Shown here one piece after another: positions 35,696 to 44,678 of a stretch of 64,000 bases of DNA. Each line of letters opens with the position of its first letter. Within the stretch, counting starts at the first letter, position 1. The translations under genes and the position numbers were made by a program. Below the pieces are notes generated by a model. That model ran no database searches, was not told the DNA's origin, and was given only the letters and a program-made list of their open reading frames with translations. The stretch spans positions 46,680-110,679 of the forward strand of contig JARLHX010000208.1 of NCBI GenBank assembly GCA_031292035.1, read 5' to 3'. The stretch is from Negativicutes bacterium (GTDB lineage: Bacteria > Bacillota_C > Negativicutes > Sporomusales_B > JARLHX01).

Positions 35696-36012
35696 CGATA
35701 ATCCTCCCGTATTGGAATAAATACTTCAACTACTTCGGCTTGCTCGACAACCTGCACAGCGTGCTGAACGCCGCCGGGAAAGGCCCAGCTGTCACCCGGT
35801 CCGGCCGGATATTCCTTGCCGTCGACGATGAAAACCAGCCGTCCGGAGAGCAGACAGCCGATTTGCTCGTGAGGATGAGAGTGGGGCGGAATGACCGCTC
35901 CTGCCTCCAGTTCAAACTTGACAAGCATTGATTTTTCGCCCACTGCCAGCGTTTTTCGCTGCACGCCGGCAATCATCTGGACAGAAGGCTGCTCAGCCTG
36001 TTTGATAATCAT
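35692..36012 (-). CDS. Small cupin protein
   Basis: A 106-residue single cupin domain with [18 protein letters not shown] near residue 43 (three His and a Glu as metal ligands) and [17 protein letters not shown] near residue 73. Function unknown; similar small cupins bind metal and are often isomerases or sensors. ATG 36012 follows GGGGGAC; the codon before it, TTG, is less likely. It is coupled to the downstream lipoprotein isomerase gene by a 4-base overlap. Confidence 0.85.
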   Translation of the reverse strand: MIIKQAEQPSVQMIAGVQRKTLAVGEKSMLVKFELEAGAVIPPHSHPHEQIGCLLSGRLVFIVDGKEYPAGPGDSWAFPGGVQHAVQVVEQAEVVEVFIPIREDYR

Positions 36013-36060
36013 CAAAAGTCCCCCTTTTTTTCCACAACTAATTTTGTACCGCTTGGAACA

Positions 36061-36579
36061 CTAGTCCTGAGTCAATTGCCGGATGAGCTTGGCAGGATTG
36101 CCGGCGTAAACACCGTTGGCTGCACAGTTTTTTGTCACCACCGACCCGGCGCCGATGATGACTCCGTCGCCAATTTCAATCCCCGGTAAAATAGTTACAT
36201 TGGCACCGATCCAGCAGCCATTCCCGACGGTGATCGGCAGATTGAGCCCCGCTCCGGCCCTGCGTTCGCTGGGGCCAATATGATGGCTGTTGCAGACAAA
36301 GGACACCCCAAAGGCGATGTTGCAGTTGGTGCCGATGGAGATCAAACTGCTGTTGATAAAAACGCAGTCCTTGTTGATCCAGGTCCCATCACCGATTTTC
36401 AGATCGGAGCTAACAAAGGAACAGCCCGGAAACATCCACACCTTGCCGAGCTCCATCCCATATACCCGGTAAATCATCCGCCTCAGCCAGGTGTTGACCC
36501 ACACCGAAGCCGCGAACGAGTTAATCAGCACGTCCCGGCACGGCCTGCGAAATGCCCTTTTGATTATCTTTAGGATCAT
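36061..36579 (-). CDS. Hexapeptide-repeat acyltransferase (LbH/maltose-galactoside type)
   Basis: At 172 residues, the C-terminal two thirds are left-handed beta-helix hexapeptide repeats (IGDGTWINKDCVFINSS, VGNGCWIGANVTILPGIEIGDGVIIGAGSVV) with the catalytic-type His in NSHHIG near residue 97 and the YAGNPAKLI ending common to acetyltransferases. It probably transfers an acetyl group to a sugar. Start ATG 36579 has GGGAG 9-10 bases upstream. It lies downstream of an MFS gene on the same strand; no glycan cluster surrounds it. Confidence 0.87.
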   Translation of the reverse strand: MILKIIKRAFRRPCRDVLINSFAASVWVNTWLRRMIYRVYGMELGKVWMFPGCSFVSSDLKIGDGTWINKDCVFINSSLISIGTNCNIAFGVSFVCNSHHIGPSERRAGAGLNLPITVGNGCWIGANVTILPGIEIGDGVIIGAGSVVTKNCAANGVYAGNPAKLIRQLTQD

Positions 36580-36645
36580 CGGATGGCTCTCCCTTTTTGT
36601 TTTTGCCGCGCCGGTCCCAGCGCCTACTGTTTTTCTCAATCCGCT

Positions 36646-37833
36646 CTAGATTTTCGGCGACGCGGGGGATACTTCCTGCCGACCGCGGTCGAGGGGCAAA
36701 TACCGCCCCCAACTCGCCAGACCGGCGCCGGCAAACCCGACGATCCCGGTAACCCAAAAACCCCACGCCAACCCGAAACTACTGCTCAAAAGCCCGGCGA
36801 GCACCGGCCCGCCGCACATCCCAATACCGTAAATGGCCTGGAATATCCCCATGGCGGTCGAACGTTTTTCATCAGGAAAGTTCTTGATGCTAAGCCCCAT
36901 CAGCAACGGCATTATCAGACCACGGCCAAAACCGCCCACCGCCTGGCTCAAATAAAACCAGGACAGATTATCGATAAAGGGGATGACCAGACAAGACGCG
37001 GCCATGGTGATAAAGCCGCCTACCAGTGTGCTCCGTTCGCCATAGCGGCGGCAGAACAGGGTGCCGCTCAGGGCAGAGGCAAAAATTGACGGCACAATGG
37101 CCGCTACGGTAAGCAAGCCAAGTTCAAAACCGCCAGCGCCGATAGCCTGGGCTGCCACCGGCGAAAAGCCGAAGATGGTGACATAGGTGACCACCTGAAG
37201 TATCACCCCCAAGCCGGACAGGCGGAGCAAATTGTCGTCCCGCAGGACATCGAACATCACTGCTGTGTCGACCGGTTTAGGCGCCGAAGGCTCCTCCCGC
37301 ACACTAAAGCTTAGGGCAACCCCGATCAAGCCGCCGGCGGCTCCGAGGATAAACGGCGAAGTCAAGCCGAACCGTTCGGCGACATACCCCCCGGCAAGCA
37401 TGGCCGCCACCTGACCCAAGGAACAAACCGCGTTAATAAAGCCAATCGCTTTAGGAGCCTCCTTGGGCTGAAAATAACTGGCATAAAGCACAGTGTAATC
37501 GACCCAGGCCGCAGCCGCTACCCCGGCCGATGCCCGCAAAAGCAGCAGCGCCCCTACCGCCGGCACCAGCCACATCCCCAGGCTGCTGCATACAGCTAGG
37601 GCGATGCCGCCGATGACAAACAGCTTGCGGCGGCCCCAGGCGTCGGAAAATACGCCGACCGGCAGCCGCAGCAGCACCTGGGTGAAGCCGTAGGATCCCA
37701 AAATAAACCCCACCATGTCGTAAGACGCACCCAAAGATTGTGCATAGGGTGCCAGGGTAGGAACATAGGTATACATGGAAAACCAATAAAAACCGGTGAC
37801 CAAAATCATAATCCGTTTGGACCAACTATTCAT
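36646..37833 (-). CDS. MFS transporter
   Basis: The 395-residue protein has about 12 membrane segments and the MFS motif A region GVFSDAWGRRKLF near residue 58, repeated as GTLFCRRYGERSTLVGG near residue 260. It looks like a multidrug or small-molecule exporter of the DHA1 type. No clear Shine-Dalgarno site precedes the ATG. The substrate is not readable from sequence. The gene may be co-transcribed with the acyltransferase 66 bases downstream. Confidence 0.9.
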   Translation of the reverse strand: MNSWSKRIMILVTGFYWFSMYTYVPTLAPYAQSLGASYDMVGFILGSYGFTQVLLRLPVGVFSDAWGRRKLFVIGGIALAVCSSLGMWLVPAVGALLLLRASAGVAAAAWVDYTVLYASYFQPKEAPKAIGFINAVCSLGQVAAMLAGGYVAERFGLTSPFILGAAGGLIGVALSFSVREEPSAPKPVDTAVMFDVLRDDNLLRLSGLGVILQVVTYVTIFGFSPVAAQAIGAGGFELGLLTVAAIVPSIFASALSGTLFCRRYGERSTLVGGFITMAASCLVIPFIDNLSWFYLSQAVGGFGRGLIMPLLMGLSIKNFPDEKRSTAMGIFQAIYGIGMCGGPVLAGLLSSSFGLAWGFWVTGIVGFAGAGLASWGRYLPLDRGRQEVSPASPKI

Positions 37834-38304
37834 CGTTCATTTCATTAGCGCAGGGTCGCCGAGCATGCCGGATTCCTGTGCCGTCTCCTTATCATCTTTG
37901 CAAACTATTGTTAAATCTCGATCCCAGCCAATTGCGCGCTACGCTTGACGACACCACAGACATCCTTGTCGCCACACCCTTGGAAAAAGCGCTATAAACC
38001 AACCCCGCGTTTCGCCATCATCCCTGCCTCCCCAACCTGTTACTTATTTATTTTCCCATTCACTCCGATTTATCCTCTGTCCTATCACCCCTTTCCTGCT
38101 GTTTTGTTTCTTTGCCTGCTCTCATTCTCAGGCGACTTTACCGTGTAGACGCAAATTCCAACAACCTTTATCGAGCGTTGATCTCACGGTAATTCAGCCA
38201 AATTATTTGGAACAAGCACGAATATTTTGTTTGCAAAAGAGGATAGTTCTGCTATGAAGTGGAATTAAAATTGAATTATCACTGACAATTGGAGGATTTA
38301 CAAA
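37834..38304. other. Divergent intergenic region of about 470 bases
   Basis: The MFS gene (-) and aminotransferase gene (+) diverge here, so promoters for both are expected. For the plus strand a fair candidate is TTGCAA (38231-38236), 16 bases, TATGAA (38253-38258). I see no convincing coding frame; a 67-codon frame at 37945-38148 lacks a ribosome site and has a Pro/Ser/Phe-rich low-quality sequence. No riboswitch was recognised. Confidence 0.5.
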
Positions 38305-39507
38305 ATGAAGTTAGCAACCCGTTTAAACCAACTTGGAACTGAAAATGCCTTTGAAGTGCTAAAGGAAGTCAATGCCCTGAAAGCAACCGGACGGGACATC
38401 ATCAGTTTTGCTATCGGTGAGCCTGATTTTGACACCCCGGAAAATATAAAACAGGCCTGCATTCAGGCCATCCAGAAAAATGAGACCCACTACTGTCCCT
38501 CAGCCGGTATTCAGCCGCTGCGGGAAACCATCGCCGCTTATATATCCAAGAGCCGCAACATCCCGGTTAGCCCGGACGAAGTGGTGGTCACTCCCGGCGG
38601 CAAACCGATTATGTTTTATGTAATGCACGCCTTGGTCAATCCTGGCGATGAAGTTATCTATCCCAATCCCGGATTCCCGATTTACGAGTCAGTCATCCGC
38701 TTTCTCGATGGCGTGCCGGTACCGGCACCACTGCTGGAAGAAAAGGATTTTTCCCTTGATACCGACCATCTCGCACAGCTAATCACCCCAAAAACCAAAC
38801 TCATCATCATCAACAGCCCCCAGAATCCCACCGGCGGCATGATTACCGCAAAAGATCTGGAGAAAATCGCCGCCCTAGCCATCAAACATGATCTTTGGGT
38901 GTTGTCAGATGAAATATACAGCCGCATGCTTTATTCCGGGACCTTCACCAGCATCAGTTCGCTGCCGGGTATGAAAGAACGGACCATCATCCTCGACGGC
39001 TTCTCCAAGACCTATGCCATGACCGGCTGGCGGCTCGGCTTCGGCATTATGAATGAGGAACTGGCCACCGCTATCGCCCGCCTGATCACCAACTGCGAGT
39101 CCTGCACCAATACTTTCATTCAGCATGCCGCCATCGAAGCCCTCACCGGCCCCCAGGACTCGGTTGACAGCATGGTCAGCGAATTCAAAGCCCGCCGCGA
39201 TCTGATTGTTGACGGCCTCAATAACATCCCTGGCATTACCTGCAAACTGCCGAACGGCGCATTTTACGTCTTCCCCAACGTCACTGGAGCCTGCAAAGAG
39301 CTCGGCTTCGCTGACTCGAAAGAATTGCAGCAATACATCCTGCACCACGGCAATGTCGCCGTTCTGCCCCGGACTTCCTTCGGCGAAAAAAATGCCGCCG
39401 AAACCCAGGAGTATCTCCGCTTCTCCTACGCCACCTCCCGCGAGAATATCATCAAAGGTCTTGACCGCATCAAAACGGCGCTGGCGGCGCGGCGACAATC
39501 CCTTTAA
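38305..39507 (+). CDS. PLP-dependent class I/II aminotransferase (aspartate aminotransferase-like)
   Basis: The 400-residue fold-type I enzyme has SFAIGEPDFDTP near residue 35, NSPQNPTGGMI near 170, SDEIYSRMLY near 200 and the Schiff-base lysine in DGFSKTYAMTGWRLGF near 238. These fit AspC/aromatic-type subgroup I-gamma aminotransferases. The amino acid substrate cannot be set from sequence. A GGAGG precedes the ATG by 8 bases. It is monocistronic, ended by a strong hairpin. Confidence 0.92.
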   Translation: MKLATRLNQLGTENAFEVLKEVNALKATGRDIISFAIGEPDFDTPENIKQACIQAIQKNETHYCPSAGIQPLRETIAAYISKSRNIPVSPDEVVVTPGGKPIMFYVMHALVNPGDEVIYPNPGFPIYESVIRFLDGVPVPAPLLEEKDFSLDTDHLAQLITPKTKLIIINSPQNPTGGMITAKDLEKIAALAIKHDLWVLSDEIYSRMLYSGTFTSISSLPGMKERTIILDGFSKTYAMTGWRLGFGIMNEELATAIARLITNCESCTNTFIQHAAIEALTGPQDSVDSMVSEFKARRDLIVDGLNNIPGITCKLPNGAFYVFPNVTGACKELGFADSKELQQYILHHGNVAVLPRTSFGEKNAAETQEYLRFSYATSRENIIKGLDRIKTALAARRQSL

Positions 39508-39523
39508 AAAGAATAATAAAGGA

Positions 39524-39558
39524 GAGCCCTAAAAGCATTTCGCTTTTAGGGCTCTTTT
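39524..39558. terminator. Bidirectional terminator
   Basis: A 13-bp perfect stem GAGCCCTAAAAGC / GCTTTTAGGGCTC is followed by TTTTAC on the plus strand. It separates the convergent aminotransferase and DUF2271 genes. Confidence 0.85.
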
Positions 39559-39571
39559 ACTGTTATCGCTG

Positions 39572-40195
39572 CTATTTATAGCTGGCTTTCACATTGGTGA
39601 TTAGCAGACCCTTTTCGGTGGCGGCGGCTTTATCTGGCAAATATTGCGCCGTGGCAACCGAAGAATTCGGTCCGTCCCCGACCTTGATGGTTCCTGTCCA
39701 GACAACCCGGCCGGCTTTATAAATATTCCCCTCGATCTTATAAGTGTATGTTCCGGCAGGTACCATCTGCCCCTTGCTGTCTTTCAAGTCCCAGTTGACC
39801 ACCACCGCACCGGTCGGGGGGGTCGCGGTGCTGACTGCGTCGACTTCGCCCGAAGAACCGGCTGTCGTCTTGGTGGCTGCGCTGATGGCGTCTAAGTCAG
39901 CCGGAAAATACTTGCCCCATTGCGATACCCCCACCCACAGCGGCAGAGTATCAGGGCGCCTGTTAAAGCCGCCGGTAGCGGCAAAGTGGGTAGCCGAAAG
40001 GGTTCTCACATAGTATCCCTTGCTGTCCTCGATCCAGACAGCGTATTGATTGGTAGCCACATTGTCAATGCGGGTAAAGTCGAAAGAAATCGTCGCTGCC
40101 GGTTGGGTTGCCGCCCCAGCCACCGTAGCTGACACCAACAAAAGCACCCCCACCAGCCAAACGCCCATCTTGATCTTCCTGATGCCAACCATCAT
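39572..40195 (-). CDS. Exported DUF2271 family protein
   Basis: The 207-residue precursor has a signal peptide (GVWLVGVLLLVSATVAGA) and a mature domain with NQYAVWIEDSKGYYVRTLS near residue 50 and VPAGTYTYKIEGNIYKAGRV near residue 150. This matches DUF2271, predicted periplasmic Ig-like proteins often seen near PepSY and FMN-binding membrane proteins in iron-related loci. No such partners are adjacent here. GGAGG precedes ATG 40195 by 5 bases; ATG 40192 is also possible. A weak Fur-like palindrome is upstream. Confidence 0.8.
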   Translation of the reverse strand: MMVGIRKIKMGVWLVGVLLLVSATVAGAATQPAATISFDFTRIDNVATNQYAVWIEDSKGYYVRTLSATHFAATGGFNRRPDTLPLWVGVSQWGKYFPADLDAISAATKTTAGSSGEVDAVSTATPPTGAVVVNWDLKDSKGQMVPAGTYTYKIEGNIYKAGRVVWTGTIKVGDGPNSSVATAQYLPDKAAATEKGLLITNVKASYK

Positions 40196-40278
40196 CGATT
40201 CCTCCCAATTCATGTAGTCGCAGCAACGACGAAAAATTCGTCTGCTGCCCGCCGTGCCGTCAGCCATAAACACTGTTA

Positions 40279-40295
40279 TTGATTGCGAATATCAA
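40279..40295 (-). promoter_or_regulatory. Weak Fur-like palindrome upstream of the DUF2271 gene
   Basis: The minus strand reads TTGATATTCGCAATCAA, with perfect 5-bp arms. By eye it matches roughly 10 of 14 positions of a 7-1-7 Fur box. DUF2271 genes are often iron-linked, which makes this worth noting, but the match is poor. Confidence 0.25.
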
Positions 40296-40460
40296 TTTAA
40301 TTTCCATATAGAAGATTAAAAATCCTCTTTGTTGCCAGATGATTACCGATCTTTCCCGTCCCTGAAAAATTGTCTCTTTGCTCTTTTTTTCGAGCCGAAA
40401 GGAAAAAAACCGACAAAACCGAATTAATAAAAAATTAGGCTTTGAAAGCGAGGCGGCATT

Positions 40461-41360
40461 TTGCTCAAAACGTGGTTTATGATGTCAAGACCTTGGTCCT
40501 TCACCTGTTCCTTCGTGCCAATCACCGTGGGGGCAGCCCTCGCCGGAGTCCAGGGCCACTTCAACCTCAGTCTTTATCTGTTGGCGCTCATCGGCGGCCT
40601 TGCCATGCACGCCGGCACCAACCTGATCAATACCTATGGCGACTATGTGTCAGGCGTGGACACCATCGAATCGGCAGCCACCTGTCCGCAGCTGGTGACC
40701 GGGGTATTGAAACCAAACGACGTACGAAATGTTGCTTTCTATCTTTTCGGGTTCGCCACCCTGATCGGGCTATGGCTGACATACCTATGCGGTTGGCCGG
40801 TCATTGTTCTCGGTCTGCTCGGCCTGGTGGCCGGCTACTCCTACACCGCAGGAATAGCCTATAAGTATAAGGGATATGGCTCCATCATGGTATTTCTTTT
40901 CATGGGCCCTTTCATGAGCTGGCCGGCTTATTACATTCAAACCCTCGAGTCCAGCTGGCTGCCGGTGTGGGCTTCCTTTCCGGCAGGTTTTTTGGTGACT
41001 GCCGTCCTGACTGGCAACGATCTTCGCGATCTGGAGTTTGACCGTGCGGCCGGCATCAAGACGCTGGCGCTGATTCTCGGGCTGAAGAAAAGCATGTTCC
41101 TTTATTGCTGCCTGATCACAGCCGCTTTCGCCAGTGTCGTCGTCATGGTGGCCCTGGCACAACTTCCCTGGACGGCGGCCCTCCCCCTGTTGCTGATTCC
41201 ATCTACGCTAAAAATATTTTCCAATGCCCGGACCGCGGCTGATGGTTCCAGAGAAGCCATGGTGCTGATGGAAGGAGTAGCGGCCCAACTGCACTTTCAT
41301 TTCGGGTTGCTGCTGCTCGCCGGCATTATTGCCCCTCTTCTTTTGCGGGGGTGGTTGTGA
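40461..41360 (+). CDS. UbiA-family prenyltransferase (MenA-like)
   Basis: The 299-residue membrane protein has about 8-9 transmembrane segments. The two Asp-rich motifs are NTYGDYVSGVD near residue 57 and NDLRDLEFDRAAGIKTLA near residue 188. The first normally reads NDxxDxxxD; here the first Asp is Thr, while the other acidic residues stay. It probably moves a polyprenyl chain onto an aromatic acceptor such as DHNA in menaquinone synthesis. The start is TTG 40461 after GAGGCGG. It overlaps the CPBP gene by one base (TGATG), so the two are coupled. Confidence 0.88.
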   Translation: MLKTWFMMSRPWSFTCSFVPITVGAALAGVQGHFNLSLYLLALIGGLAMHAGTNLINTYGDYVSGVDTIESAATCPQLVTGVLKPNDVRNVAFYLFGFATLIGLWLTYLCGWPVIVLGLLGLVAGYSYTAGIAYKYKGYGSIMVFLFMGPFMSWPAYYIQTLESSWLPVWASFPAGFLVTAVLTGNDLRDLEFDRAAGIKTLALILGLKKSMFLYCCLITAAFASVVVMVALAQLPWTAALPLLLIPSTLKIFSNARTAADGSREAMVLMEGVAAQLHFHFGLLLLAGIIAPLLLRGWL

Positions 41361-41986
41361 TGAATAAAGCTGCACCCGGCACCAGTCAGATTGTGTTCAG
41401 CATCGCCCTGGCCTTTGCTTTCTGGTATTTTACTTTTGGCTTAAAACTATTAAATTTTTGGCTTTCCATGAGCCTCGCGGTAACAACATTGACGCTGCTG
41501 GGTTTTGCCTTTGGCGGTTTCCCCCTGCGTCGCAGCGATATTACCGCGGCCAATTTTCTCCGTGGCGCAGCAGCCGCGGCGGCACTTTATGCCATCTTCT
41601 GGGCCGGAAACCTGATCTCTCAGTCGCTATTTCATTTTGCCAGACCGGAAGTCTCCTCGATTTACGGTATCCGTCAGGAAGGCCAGGCCACCCTCATCAC
41701 GCTGGTGCTGCTTTTCGTCACCAGTCCGGGTGAAGAGTTCTTTTGGCGAGGGTTTCTTCAGCGCTGGGCCATGGCTCGCTTTGGGCCGGCCAAAGGCTGG
41801 CTGATCGCGTCTCTGGTCTATGGCGCTGTACACATCATCTCCGGCAACTTCATGCTGGTCGCGGCGGCGCTGGTGGCCGGCCTGTTTTGGGGCTTCTTAT
41901 ACTGGCGGACCGGCAATATTTTCCTCTGCATTGTCTCCCACGCCCTGTGGACGGTATCGATATTTATTCTCTTCCCGGTGCTGTAA
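41360..41986 (+). CDS. CPBP-family intramembrane metalloprotease (Abi/CAAX-like)
   Basis: The 208-residue membrane protein has the family motif SPGEEFFWRGFLQ near residue 118 (EExxxR) and the two metal-site His regions VYGAVHIISGNF near residue 152 and IVSHALWTV near residue 193. CPBP proteins are glutamate-type intramembrane proteases tied to prenyl-protein processing or bacteriocin immunity. ATG 41360 overlaps the UbiA stop (TGATG), which implies joint translation. No bacteriocin genes are nearby. Confidence 0.9.
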   Translation: MNKAAPGTSQIVFSIALAFAFWYFTFGLKLLNFWLSMSLAVTTLTLLGFAFGGFPLRRSDITAANFLRGAAAAAALYAIFWAGNLISQSLFHFARPEVSSIYGIRQEGQATLITLVLLFVTSPGEEFFWRGFLQRWAMARFGPAKGWLIASLVYGAVHIISGNFMLVAAALVAGLFWGFLYWRTGNIFLCIVSHALWTVSIFILFPVL

Positions 41987-42000
41987 ACGGCAGCCATATA

Positions 42001-42038
42001 AAAAGGAGCTAGTCCGGCGTGGACTAGCTCCTTTTTAT
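42001..42038. terminator. Bidirectional terminator
   Basis: A perfect 14-bp stem (AAAGGAGCTAGTCC and its complement) with a 5-base loop is followed by TTTTTATT on the plus strand and preceded by A-runs that serve the minus strand. It separates the UbiA/CPBP pair (+) from the MFS gene (-). Confidence 0.9.
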
Positions 42039-42051
42039 TACATACTAACAA

Positions 42052-43389
42052 TTACAGGGGTTCATCCATGGTCAACGTCACCGCCAGGCCAACCAGGGCC
42101 GAGATGCCAAAATAGGTAAATACAGCGGTATAGCCAAATAGGTCCAAAAGGTAGCCGGCGATCATCGGCGCAAAAAAACCGCCCAGATTGCCGCCGCTGT
42201 TGACCAGGCCAATGGCCACGGGGAAGGTTTGCTTTGTAGTCAGGCCCATGGGGTAAGCGCTGTAGTTGGAATAACCGATATTCAGCAGCAGACCGGTAAG
42301 AAGCAGGGTAAGGGCGATGATGGTGGTATCGCCGGGAAGATTGATCAGGGCCACCATCATGCAGGCGGTGGCGGCGGTACTCACCAGCATCAATGGTTTT
42401 CGGCGCTTATCAAGCAGTTTATCGGAAATCAAGCCACCGAGAAAAGAACCGCAAACCGCTCCCACCCAAGGTGCGGCAGCCACAAAACCCATCTTTATGA
42501 ACGAAAAATGTTTGGCGTTGATCAAATAGGAAGGAATCCAGGTCAGCAGGCCGTAGACAATGCTGACAAGGGAAAAATAGCCGATGGTGGCGGCCCACAT
42601 GTTCCAGGAGAAAAATACCCCGCGATTTGTGGCGATCGGAGCGATTTTTTTCGCGCGAATGAGCCAGTCCAGCCAGCCGAAATCTTTCGGACCGGCAGAA
42701 ACGATCTCGCCGGCGGCGGCAGGGGCGGTTTCCCGGATGTGGGCAACCTCAGCCGGCGAAACAAACCGGCTTTCTTCCGGCTGGTTCTTGATAAAAAGAT
42801 ACCAGGCCGCCGCCAGCATAATACCCGGCGCGGCGAAGATATAGAAGACCTCGCGCCAGCCGAAGGTCAGCATGATCCAAACGGTCACAGGCGGTACCAG
42901 CACCGGCGCAAATTTGGTGGCGGCGATATAAATACCGGTGGCTGTCCCCTTTTCCTTAGGCGGAAACCAATTGTTGATGGTCGAGGTGACCCCGACCGGG
43001 CAGGGCCCTTCAGCCATGCCGAGACCAAACCGGTACAGCTTGATAAAAAAGGCTGATGATGCCGTACCAATCAGGCCGGTAAAAATCGACGTGATAATCA
43101 TGGCAAAGGAAATCAGGCTGCGAACCCCGTACTTTCCGTACCAGAGTCCGGCAGGAATTTGCGTCAGGGCATAGCCGATAAAGAATAAGCTGGCCAGCTG
43201 ACCGGCCTCAAAGCTGCTCAGATGGTATTCTTTCTGGATATAGGGCAGTACCACGCCGATATTGGCCCGATCGGCGTAGGTCATGGTATAAAACCCAAAA
43301 ATAATAGCCATGACAACCCAGCGGTAGTTGGTCATGCGCTGAGTCCCCATGGTCTTGTCTGCTTTGCCTGCCAGTTTAGATATAGACAT
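42052..43389 (-). CDS. MFS transporter of the anion:cation symporter (ACS) type
   Basis: At 445 residues with 12 membrane segments. The segment TMTYADRANIGVVLPYIQKEY near residue 25 and SSFEAGQLASLFFIGYALTQ are characteristic of ACS transporters for sugar acids such as galactonate, glucarate or hexuronate. GGAGG lies 8 bases before ATG 43389. It is downstream of the Ldh-type dehydrogenase on the same strand and has its own upstream palindrome shared with the LysR gene. It is likely the uptake carrier of this catabolic cluster. Confidence 0.9.
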   Translation of the reverse strand: MSISKLAGKADKTMGTQRMTNYRWVVMAIIFGFYTMTYADRANIGVVLPYIQKEYHLSSFEAGQLASLFFIGYALTQIPAGLWYGKYGVRSLISFAMIITSIFTGLIGTASSAFFIKLYRFGLGMAEGPCPVGVTSTINNWFPPKEKGTATGIYIAATKFAPVLVPPVTVWIMLTFGWREVFYIFAAPGIMLAAAWYLFIKNQPEESRFVSPAEVAHIRETAPAAAGEIVSAGPKDFGWLDWLIRAKKIAPIATNRGVFFSWNMWAATIGYFSLVSIVYGLLTWIPSYLINAKHFSFIKMGFVAAAPWVGAVCGSFLGGLISDKLLDKRRKPLMLVSTAATACMMVALINLPGDTTIIALTLLLTGLLLNIGYSNYSAYPMGLTTKQTFPVAIGLVNSGGNLGGFFAPMIAGYLLDLFGYTAVFTYFGISALVGLAVTLTMDEPL

Positions 43390-43403
43390 GAATGCACCCT
43401 CCA

Positions 43404-43423
43404 AATATCAATCATTCGATATT
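43404..43423 (-). promoter_or_regulatory. Palindrome before the ACS transporter gene, shared with the LysR gene
   Basis: AATATC (43404-43409) and GATATT (43418-43423) form an inverted repeat with an 8-base spacer. On the minus strand GATATTTGGAGG runs straight into the Shine-Dalgarno site of the MFS gene. The same GATATTTGGAGG string occurs before the LysR start codon. It is a candidate LysR-type operator. Confidence 0.5.
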
Positions 43424-43619
43424 AGGCGAACATTGCCGAGGGTAAATGCTTTGCCGCGATAATATATCGATTTTTAGAGCATGTTGTGCTTCTTCGCCCA
43501 GATCCCGCTAGCTCATTTTCTCCGGCAGGCAAAATTCCGGAAAAGTCCCTGGAGCACGACTAACGATGCTTTGCGGGACTTGTCCGGATTGCTGCCGCTA
43601 TTTGTGATTTGCCTGCGCG

Positions 43620-44678
43620 CTACGCCAGATTAAAAGGGATGCCGCAGATTTCACCTTCCCGCTTGAGTTCATCCACCACCACGCCAGGCACCGGGATACC
43701 TTCCTGCAGGCGCTGTTCCTTCTTGCGCTGTTCGATTTCGCCTGGCAAAAAGATTTCGTCGATTCCCTTGGCTTTGGGGCTGACTTTGACGCTGTCAACC
43801 AGCTCGGCGACCTTGTTCTTGAACTCGGCCACCGGCAAAAAAGCCGCAATATTGATGGCGCCGAAATAGTGGGCGACCGGAGCCGGTCTGTCGACCACAT
43901 CGTACATATCAGGAATTTGGGTCGAAAACGCCGAACCGCTCAGTATGCCTGTCAGTATTTCCACGATGCCGGCTATAGCCGACCCTTTATAGGTCCCAAA
44001 GGGAATGTTTGCGCCTGACAGCCCTGCCAACGGATCGGTGGTGTCTTCGCCGTCCTTGGTCATGGCCCAGCCCAGCGGAATGGGAAGGTTTTTCTTGGAG
44101 GCGACAATCAGCTTACCCCTGGCCACGACACAGCTTGCCATATCGGGAAAGAAGGGCACATTGCCGCTGGTCGGAAAGGCGTACGAGATGGGATTGGTGC
44201 CAAAAAGCGGCTCGCGGCTTCCCCAGGGAGCCACCCGCGGACAGCTGTTAGTGGCGGTAAAACCGATCATGTCATGCGCCAGCGCCATTTTGGCGTAATA
44301 GGCTGCTATACCGTAATGATTGGAATTGCGCACCGATACAAACGAAATACCGGAAACTTTGGCTTTGGCGATCGCCATCTCCATACTCTTGACACCCACT
44401 GGCGCCCCCATGCTGTTGCAGGCGTCCACCACCGCCATGGCTGGCATATCGACAATGGTTTTCGTCGCCATCACCGGGCGAACCCCGCCCATGCGCAGCC
44501 GCTTCATATAGATAGACATGCGACTCACGCCGTGGGACTCCACACCATTTAAGTCGGCCTCCACCAAATTATCGGCAGTAATGAGGGCCTCGTCTTTCGG
44601 GACACCCACCTGGTGAAAAAGATTGACACAATACTCTCTCAGACGATCAGCCTGAATGTTCTGCACTCCAGTTGCCAT
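43620..44678 (-). CDS. Ldh-family (malate/L-lactate/sulfolactate type) NAD(P) oxidoreductase
   Basis: The 352-residue protein has ADLNGVESHGVSRM near residue 42, with the catalytic His typical of the LDH2/MDH_YlbC family, VRNSNHYGIAAYY near 120 and TNSCPRVAPWGSREPLFGTNPI near 148. Relatives oxidise 2-hydroxy acids such as malate, ureidoglycolate, sulfolactate or 2,3-diketogulonate. The neighbouring ACS carrier and LysR regulator suggest a hydroxy-acid or sugar-acid substrate. GGAGGAGG precedes the ATG by about 10 bases. It is divergent from the LysR gene. Confidence 0.9.
   Translation of the reverse strand: MATGVQNIQADRLREYCVNLFHQVGVPKDEALITADNLVEADLNGVESHGVSRMSIYMKRLRMGGVRPVMATKTIVDMPAMAVVDACNSMGAPVGVKSMEMAIAKAKVSGISFVSVRNSNHYGIAAYYAKMALAHDMIGFTATNSCPRVAPWGSREPLFGTNPISYAFPTSGNVPFFPDMASCVVARGKLIVASKKNLPIPLGWAMTKDGEDTTDPLAGLSGANIPFGTYKGSAIAGIVEILTGILSGSAFSTQIPDMYDVVDRPAPVAHYFGAINIAAFLPVAEFKNKVAELVDSVKVSPKAKGIDEIFLPGEIEQRKKEQRLQEGIPVPGVVVDELKREGEICGIPFNLA

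Noticed and set aside
37945..38148. A 67-codon frame in the intergenic region before the aminotransferase.
   Set aside because: No ribosome site and a low-complexity Pro/Ser/Phe sequence.
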